From an uncultured Oribacterium sp. (GTDB lineage Bacteria; Bacillota; Clostridia; Lachnospirales; Lachnospiraceae): DNA of 6,320 nt. Positions 1 to 6,118 of the stretch are shown here, piece by piece. The notes under the pieces are model-generated. The model made no database searches, was not told where the DNA came from, and was given only the letters and a program-made list of their open reading frames with translations. Location: positions 1 to 6,320 of the forward strand of contig CALHIC010000149.1 in NCBI GenBank assembly GCA_938030845.1, read 5' to 3'. Position 1 is the first letter of the stretch, and every line of letters begins with the position of its first letter. Position numbers and translations under genes: made by a program.

Positions 1-795
1 TTAATGCTTCCCGGAGGAGGATCTACGTCGGTCATTCTTATGATAGCCTTTCCGGTCTTGATTTTCCTTTATTTTTACAAGACAAATCCCGGATTCTTTA
101 GGGAGAAGCGAAAAAAGATTCAAGATGTTTATATGGAAGAGTTCATAGAACCTATGTTAAGGGATTGGTATCCTGATGTAACTGTTGAGGAGAAGGAACA
201 AATACCCTTTGAGGAAGTCAAGAAGTTCCTTCCCTCTTCTGAAGAATATACACAAAATACAGCAATACAATTTCATGATGAAAAGGATCTTAGAATACAA
301 AATTGTTCTGCCTGGCATCAAAAATCAGGAAAGAATAGAACGTATATTCGTGATTTTTTAGGACAGGTTTTTTGTATGAATAGTCCTGTTTCCATAGAAG
401 GAGAAGTCCGTATTGTGCCCACGGACCGATCCAAATTCATGAATAAAGAAGTGCAAAGACGTTATCCTCCTTGTGAAAGAGGGGAAAAGAAAATTGATAC
501 GGAAGATATTCAAAATAATGAGAGGTACGATATTTACACTAACGATGAGATGGGCGCCAGGCGTTTCTTAACGCCGGGAAGGCTTAGAAAGTTTATGGAG
601 CATTTTTCCGAAAGGGAAATCTCGGTTTATCTAAAGGGGAGCAAGTTGTATGTTGCTGTTAATAGCGGATATTCCCTGTTTCGCGTTTCTTTGAATAGTC
701 TGGAATTTTGGCAAATGAACTATGAAGAGGAATGCGAAAGATTTCGTGATTCTTTAGGGGATATTAAAGATATCTGTGAGGGATTTGAAGAATAA
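1..795 (+). CDS. DUF3137 family membrane-anchored protein, 5' end outside window (partial)
   Basis: The function is unknown. The protein matches the DUF3137 pattern: a membrane anchor, then a soluble domain with a QDVY motif (residues 40-43, counting from the ATG at base 4), GEVRIVPTDR (133-142), a DIYTNDEMGARRFLTP block (176-191) and a KLYVAV strand near 214-219. One hydrophobic segment is visible (about 8-25). The frame is open to base 1. The downstream paralog aligns with it at an offset of 54 residues, so the true start and probably a coiled coil plus a first membrane helix lie upstream of the window. The ATG at base 4 is therefore not the likely start. The C-terminus, IKDICEGFEE, closely matches that of the next gene. 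The stop is followed by a 93-nt gap with no visible terminator, so the two genes may share a transcript. By eye this gene looks more AT-rich than its neighbour; this was not measured. Confidence 0.8.
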   Translation, partial: LMLPGGGSTSVILMIAFPVLIFLYFYKTNPGFFREKRKKIQDVYMEEFIEPMLRDWYPDVTVEEKEQIPFEEVKKFLPSSEEYTQNTAIQFHDEKDLRIQNCSAWHQKSGKNRTYIRDFLGQVFCMNSPVSIEGEVRIVPTDRSKFMNKEVQRRYPPCERGEKKIDTEDIQNNERYDIYTNDEMGARRFLTPGRLRKFMEHFSEREISVYLKGSKLYVAVNSGYSLFRVSLNSLEFWQMNYEEECERFRDSLGDIKDICEGFEE

Positions 796-888
796 GAAAA
801 GATATTTAGGAAATAAAGGATAAGCGCTCGAGGAATACTTTAACAACAAAGCTGGGGCGTTAGGATATGAAGAATAGAAAGGACATCT

Positions 889-1842
889 ATGTTAGGAACT
901 TTGGAAGAGGATTTAAAGAAGATTGAGGCATTGGAAGACAGTGCGGAGTTTCAAGCAAAGCTTCAAGCACTTCGAAAGAAAATGTTGGATATCAAAAGGT
1001 GGTCTACAGCAAAATACCTTGCTCTGTTTCTCCTGCTTTTACTATTTCGTTTTATTGCGACGAAAAGTATGGTGACTTGGATACTTTTGATTGGTGGCGG
1101 TTTTTTGGTTTATTACAATATGAATCATAAGATGCCGGGAATGTTTTTCGGTAAGCAAGAAAGCCTTCAGGATGTTTATGCCAAGGAGGTGCTGGAGCCG
1201 CTGCTACAGAACTTCTATCCCGACCTAACGGTGGAAAAGAAGGGAATTGCCCTGGAGGATGTAGTGAGGTTCACCCCAAAGTCTCAAAAATACCTGCAAG
1301 ATACCTTTTTGTTCTTTCATGATGACAGAGGACTCCTTATGGGAAATCTGGAGTCCTATCATACAACAGGCGGAAAGCATTCCACCACGGTGTATGATTT
1401 TACAGGACAGTTGTATTGTATGAAGAGTCCGGTGGCGGTGCAGGGCGAAGTTCGCATTGTCCCTACGGATAGAGCCTTTCTTTTAAAAAATGAAGTCCAG
1501 TACAGATATCCCGGCTGCGAAAAAGGGGAGATGAAGCTGGATACGGAAGACATTCAGCACAATGAGCATTTTGATATCTATGCTACGGATGAGTTTGGAA
1601 CAAGACGCTTTTTAACCCCGGAAGTGCTCAGGGTATTTTCCGAGAAATTTGCAGGACAGGAGCTTTCAATCTATATCAAAGGAGATTTGCTCTATATAGC
1701 CATTTACAGCGGCCACAAAATGTTTAGAGCCCCTTATACAGAAGCAGATATTAATAACCTCTCCTTCACGGAGGAATATAAGAAGCTTCGGAGCTCCTTA
1801 GAGTATATCGAAGACATTTGCAAGGCCTTCGAAGAAAAATAA
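889..1842 (+). CDS. DUF3137 family membrane-anchored protein, complete tandem paralog
   Basis: The 317-residue protein is of unknown function. Residues 1-37 are charged and helical, probably a coiled coil. Two hydrophobic segments follow (about 42-57 and 61-77), then the DUF3137 soluble domain (about 90-280): QDVY at 94-97, GEVRIVPTDR at 186-195, DIYATDEFGTRRFLTP at 229-244 and LLYIAIYSG at 267-275. With this topology the domain probably faces the cytoplasm, but the side of the membrane is inferred. The start is supported by AAAGGA at 878-883, five bases before the ATG. The gene is similar to the preceding one along the whole shared length, so the pair arose by tandem duplication. The last nine or so codons lie inside the left arm of the large inverted repeat downstream, which is odd. 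The DUF3137 assignment is by recognition of the conserved blocks, without a profile search. Confidence 0.85.
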   Translation: MLGTLEEDLKKIEALEDSAEFQAKLQALRKKMLDIKRWSTAKYLALFLLLLLFRFIATKSMVTWILLIGGGFLVYYNMNHKMPGMFFGKQESLQDVYAKEVLEPLLQNFYPDLTVEKKGIALEDVVRFTPKSQKYLQDTFLFFHDDRGLLMGNLESYHTTGGKHSTTVYDFTGQLYCMKSPVAVQGEVRIVPTDRAFLLKNEVQYRYPGCEKGEMKLDTEDIQHNEHFDIYATDEFGTRRFLTPEVLRVFSEKFAGQELSIYIKGDLLYIAIYSGHKMFRAPYTEADINNLSFTEEYKKLRSSLEYIEDICKAFEEK

Positions 1843-2121
1843 TAGAGGGATGGAAATTAATAGAGAGATGGAAAAATGTAGCCCAGCGTGATTCTATCTC
1901 ATACAGTATAGGTCTAAAATAAGGGCAATCTGAGCCCGCGGGTACTTGCGAAAAACAAAGGAACTGCTGTTTTTCGCTTAGCACCCCTACCCGCTGGGCG
2001 AACTTAGCGGGAGCGTGCCCGAATTTTAGACCTGTACTGTATGAGATGCGTTTGCTACAATTTCCATCCCTCTATTTTTATCAAAAGCTATTTTTATCGT
2101 AAGAGACCTTGCAAATGTCTT
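1811..2121. repeat. Large composite inverted repeat between convergent genes
   Basis: Five nested, roughly co-centred pairs are visible. (1) 1811-1825 pairs with 2107-2121, 15/15. (2) 1841-1858 pairs with 2059-2076, 18/18 (arm aatagagggatggaaatt). (3) 1896-1920 pairs with 2023-2047, 24/25, continued after a 2-nt mismatch by 1923-1926 with 2017-2020. (4) 1934-1944 pairs with 1988-1999 with one bulged base. (5) 1948-1957 pairs with 1968-1977, 10/10 around a 10-nt loop. TGTAGC at 1877-1882 also meets GCTACA at 2054-2059. The left end holds an 18-bp tandem unit (1841-1858, 1859-1876). The right end holds an 11-bp unit repeated at a 16-bp period (2072-2082, 2088-2098). No transposase is present. 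It could be a MITE-like non-autonomous element, an inverted duplication of a gene end with its flank, or a structured RNA. The pairs are directly visible; the identity is inferred. Confidence 0.85.
1841..2079. terminator. Possible bidirectional terminator formed by the palindrome
   Basis: The two flanking genes converge here. The perfect 18-bp outer stem is followed by a T5 tract on the plus strand (2075-2079), and on the minus strand by TTTTT just beyond the left arm (rc of 1835-1839). The loop is about 200 nt but is itself strongly structured. The stem is not GC-rich, so this is not a textbook intrinsic terminator. Termination from both directions is inferred from position. Confidence 0.3.
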
Positions 2122-2122
2122 T
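2081..2122 (-). pseudogene. Putative relic of a DUF3137 3' end, inverted
   Basis: Read on the minus strand, directly after the stop of the kinase gene, the bases aagacatttgcaagg (2107-2121) are identical to 1811-1825 within the last codons of the upstream DUF3137 gene. In the corresponding frame this encodes K-D-I-C-K, then diverges (V-S-Y-D-K-N-S-F) to a TGA at 2081-2083. Both intact paralogs end in (E/K)-D-I-C-(K/E), so this coding sequence belongs to the DUF3137 family rather than to an inserted element. The match is short, and the relic reading is an inference; it may simply be the outer arm of an inverted duplication. Confidence 0.35.
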
Positions 2123-3120
2123 TACTCCTCCAGACGCTCCGGAGCGTAATATAACACCTGTGTGCCGTCATTTTCAAAGGAGAAAGGCACATGAATCAAG
2201 TTCTTCATGGCTTCTAAAACCTTTCCCTGCTTTTCCTTCTCCACATAGAAGAGGAGGAAGCCGCCACCGCCGGCACCCAGCAGCTTTCCGCCTAATGCTC
2301 CGGCCTTGCGACCCTGTTCGTAAAGGGCATCAATGCTGTCGGTACTGATGGTTTTTGCGGTCTTTCGCTTTAATTCCCAGGTCTTATGCAGAAGACGACC
2401 GAAGTCGTTTAAATCCTTGTGTTTATCCTGTAAGACATCCTCTGCTTCCACCAGCAAAGCCTTCATCTCGGACAAAAGACTTAGCTTGTCCTGGGGGGAG
2501 GACTTTTTATTTTCCTTTTGTACTTCGGAGGAAAAACGGGTAAAGCCGGTGAAGAAGAGCATCAGATTCTCTTCCAAGGCCTTCTTTCTTTCCGGGAAAA
2601 TGAGAATGGGGCTTACGGTATAGCCGTTTTGGGAAAATTCGATATGATTAAGTCCCCCAAAGGCTGCGGCAATCTGGTCCTGCCAGCCGCCGGATTCATT
2701 ACAGAGTACTCTTTCCAGATAAATGGCTTCATCCGCCAGGGTTTTCTTTCCCACATACTTTCCTTTTAAGGCATGGAAGGCATGGAGCATGCCTACCGCA
2801 AAGGAAGAGCTGGTGCCAAGGCCGGAACGGGCGGGAAGATCCGCCTCGTAATTCAAACGAATCTTCTGCATATCCAACATTTTCATAGCCTCCCGGATAG
2901 CAGGGTGCTGGATTTCCTCAAGAGAAGAGACCCTTTCCGTCTTGGAGTAGGAAAGCTCGGTGCTATAGTCAAAAAAAGGAGGCAAATGCCGGACATTTAC
3001 ATAACAGTATTTGTCAAAGGTGGTGGAAAGCACCGCTCCGCCATGCTCCTTGAAATATTCTTCCATATCGGTGCCGCCACCGAAAAAGGACATTCGAAAG
3101 GGGGTTTTGGTAATAATCAT
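2122..3120 (-). CDS. GHMP-family sugar kinase, HddA-like (D-glycero-D-manno-heptose 7-phosphate kinase type)
   Basis: This 332-residue cytoplasmic kinase transfers phosphate from ATP to a sugar. The three GHMP signatures are present: PFRMSFFGGGTD (residues 7-18); the phosphate-binding loop LPARSGLGTSSSFAVG (95-110); and the C-terminal KLLGAGGGGFLLFY (279-292). The GGWQDQ segment (144-149) carries the Asp expected near the active site. The N-terminal GGGTD plus the DKYCYVN and LPPFFDY stretches resemble HddA proteins, which phosphorylate heptose 7-phosphate at C1 on the way to nucleotide-activated heptose. Other sugar 1-kinases share this fold, so the substrate is inferred. AGGAG at 3126-3130 lies five bases before the ATG. 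No isomerase, phosphatase or nucleotidyltransferase partner lies within the window, unlike the usual heptose clusters. The gene has its own promoter and a structured leader. Its stop abuts the outer arm of the palindrome. Confidence 0.88.
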   Translation of the reverse strand: MIITKTPFRMSFFGGGTDMEEYFKEHGGAVLSTTFDKYCYVNVRHLPPFFDYSTELSYSKTERVSSLEEIQHPAIREAMKMLDMQKIRLNYEADLPARSGLGTSSSFAVGMLHAFHALKGKYVGKKTLADEAIYLERVLCNESGGWQDQIAAAFGGLNHIEFSQNGYTVSPILIFPERKKALEENLMLFFTGFTRFSSEVQKENKKSSPQDKLSLLSEMKALLVEAEDVLQDKHKDLNDFGRLLHKTWELKRKTAKTISTDSIDALYEQGRKAGALGGKLLGAGGGGFLLFYVEKEKQGKVLEAMKNLIHVPFSFENDGTQVLYYAPERLEE

Positions 3121-3230
3121 GTTTGCTCCTTATGGAAAATTGATGTAGCTGTCAGAATGAGGGGGATAGCCCTCTTATGCACCCGCCGGGTGGCTTACAA
3201 GCTCCTACACATATTAGCCTGTAATTTTGC
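3121..3230 (-). promoter_or_regulatory. Structured 5' leader of the GHMP kinase gene, candidate cis-acting RNA
   Basis: From the predicted transcript start near 3230 to the ATG there are about 110 nt. Helix A pairs 3216-3224 with 3195-3203 (9 bp, one G-U). Helix B pairs 3200-3209 with 3144-3150 (7 bp with a 3-nt bulge) and encloses two hairpins: 3180-3192 (5-bp stem, 3-nt loop) and 3159-3174 (5-bp stem, 6-nt loop). Helices A and B share 3200-3203, so they cannot form together. This arrangement is typical of riboswitches and attenuators. No known riboswitch class was recognised, and no U-tract terminator is seen. The ribosome site AGGAG lies outside both helices. Confidence 0.4.
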
Positions 3231-3236
3231 TTTTAC

Positions 3237-3264
3237 AGTATAGCATTTAATCGGAAATATCCAA
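3237..3264 (-). promoter_or_regulatory. Promoter for the GHMP kinase gene
   Basis: On the minus strand there is a -35 TTGGAT (3259-3264), a 16-bp spacer, and an extended -10 TGcTATACT (3237-3245). The -35 overlaps the last codons of the upstream cation transporter gene. Transcription would start near 3230 and give a leader of about 110 nt. Confidence 0.55.
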
Positions 3265-4359
3265 ATCTCGGGTAATCAGAAACTGATAGCCGGGGAATTT
3301 CTCTTCCAGCTCTTTTTGGATGCCGGAAATAAGGCCATCCCTGTCCTTTTCTTCGAAATCCACCACAACATCCATGTGAATCCGTTTCTTCTCTTCTTCT
3401 ACATAAAAGCCATGCATCTGTAAAACATGCTCCTTGGATAAAACCAGATCATGAATTTCCTGCTGGAGCTTCAGGAGGGCTTTATTTTCCGTGTTGCGAG
3501 AGTAAATGCTGATTCCCGCCATAATCACATGGAAGTTTTTGTAGATTTTCCTTTCAATCTTCCGCATTAAGGCATCCAGCTCTGCGGCGTGCATGGTATC
3601 CGCCACCTCGATATGGGCGGAGGCCAGATAGGTGTCCGGCCCATAGTTATGGAGGAAGAGATCATAGGTTCCGAAAACTCCGGGAATGGCATTGATGGTT
3701 TCTTTAATCTCCTTAGTCAAGTTGCTGTCCGCTCTTGCACCAAGAATCTGGGAAAGGGTTTCCTGTAAAAGCTCCCAGCCGGCTTTTAAGATAAAGAAGG
3801 AAATTACAACCCCCACATAGGCCTCTAAGGAGATACCGGTAAAACGGAAAAAGAGGGCGGATAAAAATACGGATAAGGACAGGATGGCATCATTTCCCGC
3901 ATCCTCACCACTGGCAATAAGATTTTGGGAATTTACCTTTTCACCTCTTCTTTTTACAAAACGGCTCAAGAAAAATTTGACCAAAACCGCTACAAAAATG
4001 ATTACTAAGGAAATCACACTGTAGCTGGGCTCCTCCGGGTGGAGGATTTTCTTTCCCGATTCGATTAAAGAAGTGAATCCGGCATAGAGCACCAAAAGAC
4101 TGATGACACTGGCGGTGAGATATTCAATTCGTCCGTGTCCCAAAGGATGCTCTCTGTCCGGTGCCCTGCTGGCCAGACGAGTTCCTACAATGGTTATGAC
4201 TGAGGACAGGGCATCCGTTAGATTATTTACTGCATCCAGAGTAATGGAAATGGAGTTGGAAAGAAGTCCGACTCCTGCTTTAAAACCGGCCAAAAACAGA
4301 TTGGCCAGAATACCGATGATACTGGTTTGTACAATGACTTTTTCTCTATTGTTATTCAT
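3247..4359 (-). CDS. Cation diffusion facilitator (CDF) family metal exporter, probably manganese-type
   Basis: This 370-residue inner-membrane antiporter should export divalent metal in exchange for protons. Six membrane helices lie in residues 10-200. In the transport site, TM2 has N45-x3-D49 and TM5 has D153-x3-D157, the same numbering as E. coli YiiP, where the residues are D45, D49, H153 and D157. Zinc exporters use the His; Asn/Asp-Asp-Asp is the pattern of Mn exporters such as MntE, so Mn2+ is the best guess. HPLGHGRIEY (71-80) is the conserved loop after TM2. A cytoplasmic domain (about 213-286) contains IPGVFGTYDLFLHNYGP. A further 80 or so residues (about 290-367) look like a second copy of that domain, making the protein longer than the roughly 300 residues of YiiP. 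The ATG at 4359 is chosen because a weak GAAAGAG (4367-4373) precedes it by 7 nt and CDF homology begins there. An upstream in-frame TTG at 4407 has no ribosome site. Confidence 0.9.
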   Translation of the reverse strand: MNNNREKVIVQTSIIGILANLFLAGFKAGVGLLSNSISITLDAVNNLTDALSSVITIVGTRLASRAPDREHPLGHGRIEYLTASVISLLVLYAGFTSLIESGKKILHPEEPSYSVISLVIIFVAVLVKFFLSRFVKRRGEKVNSQNLIASGEDAGNDAILSLSVFLSALFFRFTGISLEAYVGVVISFFILKAGWELLQETLSQILGARADSNLTKEIKETINAIPGVFGTYDLFLHNYGPDTYLASAHIEVADTMHAAELDALMRKIERKIYKNFHVIMAGISIYSRNTENKALLKLQQEIHDLVLSKEHVLQMHGFYVEEEKKRIHMDVVVDFEEKDRDGLISGIQKELEEKFPGYQFLITRDLDISD

Positions 4360-4443
4360 AAAGTTACTCTTTCTATGTTTTGCAGAATTCCTTTCGCTTT
4401 CTCTCAACTGTTTTCTGCAGAAATCTCCCTTCTCTTTGCTATC

Positions 4444-5823
4444 TTATTTCCAAAAGATGTTTTTCGGAAGCTTTACCTCCGGCTTGTCAAAAAGCTTGTC
4501 TTTAATGGCAAGCTTCTTCGCCTCTTCATCGTAAATGGCCATAGGCTTCTGTCTGTCCTTGATGGCAAGGATAATGGGCACAAGGAAAATGGCCACCACA
4601 CCTCCGGCAAAGCCGTTGTTATAAAGATTTGTCCCATTATAAAGAATTCCAACATTTAAGGCAACGGAAGAATGAAGAAAACCGGCTGTAATTCCCCAGA
4701 AAATGCCGAATTCTCCTGCAATGGGAGCCAAGGTAGTCACAAGAATCAGGGTGAGGGTGGAGCTGGGATCCTGCACGGACCAAACCTTCAGGCTTCCGGC
4801 AAGAATTACGCCGAAGATTACCGGTAAAATATTTCTAAGATGCTTTCCGGTGGCACTAAAGCCCACCAGACAGAAGATGGAACCGATGGTGGGACCGTTA
4901 AAGTCTCCGCCTAAAATGTAGAGAATTAAAGTCATGGCAAGACCGTTTACCCCCATATTGAAGATGGTAGGATAGTCTCCATATTTCTTTAAATAGTCCG
5001 GATTTCCCTGTCCGCTTTCCTTCAGAATATCCCGATAGCCCAGAAGAGTTTCCTTTCTTCCGAAGAAAAGGGAAAGGAGCATCAAGACGAGAAAGAGCGC
5101 AAGCAGACTGTAGAAGCCAAAGAGTCTGTGGGTGGTATCCCAAACCAGTCGGGACTCGATTTTTACCCCGAAGGATTTCATCAGGGAAATGACGATGGTG
5201 GCGATAATACCGCAGGCGAAACCGGCATTGTAGAGGGAATAGCCCATGTGAGCGTGCTTGGTGTGAAGGGAAATGGGAACCAAAACATAACCGATGACAA
5301 GTCCCACAGCAAGCGCCAAAAGAAGCTGCAGGACATCCGGAATATTGGGAATCAGCAGAATCTGGGTGATAATCGGGGAAAGGGTGGTACCGCAAAGCCC
5401 GATATGAAGATATTTTCGGAAGGGAACCCGGTGAATTTTGGCATAAAGGGCATAGCCCAGAATTATTGCCCAGATATTTAAAAGATTCTTTCCGAAAAGA
5501 GAAAAGCCGAACATCAGGCAGGAGGCCATGATACAGCTTCCGTCAAAATTGGATTTGGCGATACAGAGTAAGCCCAGGGAAATAATGGTGAGGCATCCCG
5601 CATTGAAAAAGGCTGCTCCCACGCCGCCTACCACAAAATAGTCCGTAATCAAAATATCCGGTTGTACAATGATTTCCCGTACACCTTCAAAAATGCTCAT
5701 AGGGTTTTGCTGGGTAAGACTGATGAGCATAAAATAAATAGGCACAATGGACATTAAAAGATAACGCTCCCAGTTCGGGAGAAAATGATGTAAAAGCAAC
5801 TTGCTGTTTTCTGTATTTTTCAT
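4444..5823 (-). CDS. DUF1576 family polytopic membrane protein
   Basis: The function is unknown. This 459-residue protein is recognised as DUF1576, a Firmicutes integral membrane family. About ten to twelve hydrophobic segments span residues 20-420, followed by a short charged cytoplasmic tail (421-459). The two halves are homologous. FDGSCIMASCLMFGFSLFGK (93-112), followed by a conserved N-L-x-N-I, matches FNGPTIGSIFCLVGFSATGK (308-327), followed by H-L-R-N-I. LSPI (148-151) matches LAPI (365-368). YSLYNAGFACGIIAT (195-209) matches TNLYNNGFAGGVVAI (398-412). Such halves are typical of transporters, so a transport role is inferred but the substrate is not known. AAGGAG (5836-5841) lies 12 nt before the ATG, which is long. 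The in-frame GTG at 5844 overlaps that ribosome site and has none of its own, so the ATG is preferred. The CDF gene follows after 84 nt on the same strand and may be co-transcribed. Confidence 0.82.
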   Translation of the reverse strand: MKNTENSKLLLHHFLPNWERYLLMSIVPIYFMLISLTQQNPMSIFEGVREIIVQPDILITDYFVVGGVGAAFFNAGCLTIISLGLLCIAKSNFDGSCIMASCLMFGFSLFGKNLLNIWAIILGYALYAKIHRVPFRKYLHIGLCGTTLSPIITQILLIPNIPDVLQLLLALAVGLVIGYVLVPISLHTKHAHMGYSLYNAGFACGIIATIVISLMKSFGVKIESRLVWDTTHRLFGFYSLLALFLVLMLLSLFFGRKETLLGYRDILKESGQGNPDYLKKYGDYPTIFNMGVNGLAMTLILYILGGDFNGPTIGSIFCLVGFSATGKHLRNILPVIFGVILAGSLKVWSVQDPSSTLTLILVTTLAPIAGEFGIFWGITAGFLHSSVALNVGILYNGTNLYNNGFAGGVVAIFLVPIILAIKDRQKPMAIYDEEAKKLAIKDKLFDKPEVKLPKNIFWK

Positions 5824-5896
5824 GAAAAAATTCTGCTCCTTCACTGCCGGGGGAGGGGGATTTTCCTAGCCGATTCTCCAATATGAAACTATTAAA

Positions 5897-5930
5897 ATAT
5901 TACAAGAAAAAGAAAAAATAAGCAATTATA
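5897..5930 (-). promoter_or_regulatory. Candidate promoter for the DUF1576 gene
   Basis: On the minus strand, TTGCTT (5920-5925) and TAATAT (5897-5902) are separated by 17 nt. A perfect TATAAT (5925-5930) overlaps the -35 but lacks a good -35 of its own. The stretch is AT-rich. Either could serve; the choice is uncertain. Between this and the ATG, the mRNA has a CCCCCTCCCCC tract (rc of 5849-5859) whose CTCC could pair weakly with the GGAG of the ribosome site. Confidence 0.35.
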
Positions 5931-5958
5931 AGATTCTAAGCAATTGCGGAAGAAAGAC

Positions 5959-5987
5959 TTGCCTTTCTTTAGACTTTGTGCTATCTT
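5959..5987 (+). promoter_or_regulatory. Promoter for rpmE
   Basis: A -35 TTGCCT (5959-5964), a 17-bp spacer, and an extended -10 TGcTATCTT (5979-5987) predict a transcript start near 5994. The -10 lies inside GTGCTATCT (5978-5986), the left half of an inverted repeat whose other half, AGATAGCAC, is at 6030-6038. Confidence 0.55.
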
Positions 5988-5993
5988 GGTACG

Positions 5994-6118
5994 GCTAAGG
6001 GGTACGCCCCGACAAAGTGCTATTATTTTAGATAGCACATGCATTATGAAAACCAAGGAATCCCCCAAGAGGGATAGACGAACCGCATGGTTGGCAATCA
6101 TGCAGAAAGAGGGAGAAA
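5994..6118 (+). promoter_or_regulatory. Structured 5' leader of rpmE, candidate L31 autoregulatory leader
   Basis: About 125 nt separate the predicted start of transcription from the rpmE ATG. Visible pairs are GGGG-UACG-CCCC (5999-6010), GTGCTAT with ATAGCAC (6017-6023 with 6032-6038, 8-nt loop), ATCCC with GGGAT (6060-6064 with 6071-6075), AACC with GGTT (6051-6054 with 6089-6092), and an enclosing TGCAT with ATGCA (6040-6044 with 6100-6104). L31 leaders are known in Firmicutes and are thought to bind L31 to control its own translation. Membership of that family is inferred from position and structure, not tested. Confidence 0.45.

Noticed and set aside
1766..1984. Minus-strand open frame covering the left arm of the palindrome
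   Set aside because: It spans the DUF3137 end and the inverted repeat, with no ribosome site or recognisable product.
3180..3192. Intrinsic terminator after the CDF gene
   Set aside because: The GC-rich hairpin is short and has no T-tract in either direction; it fits better as part of the kinase leader fold.
2773..3243. Open frame of 156 codons on the plus strand over the kinase gene
   Set aside because: It lies antisense to a gene with full GHMP motifs, its translation has no recognisable domain, and no ribosome site supports it.
4360..4407. TTG start at 4407 extending the CDF protein by 16 residues
   Set aside because: No ribosome site precedes it at a usable distance, and family similarity begins after the ATG at 4359.
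4103..4659. Overlapping plus-strand open frames across the CDF start and the DUF1576 end
   Set aside because: They are antisense to two well-supported genes and show no family resemblance.
4898..5395. Minus-strand open frame of 165 codons inside the DUF1576 gene
   Set aside because: It is in another frame of a strong membrane-protein gene; its composition is that of a shifted reading.
5849..5859. Possible G-quadruplex (GGGGGAGGGGG)
   Set aside because: There are only two G-runs; four are needed for an intramolecular quadruplex.
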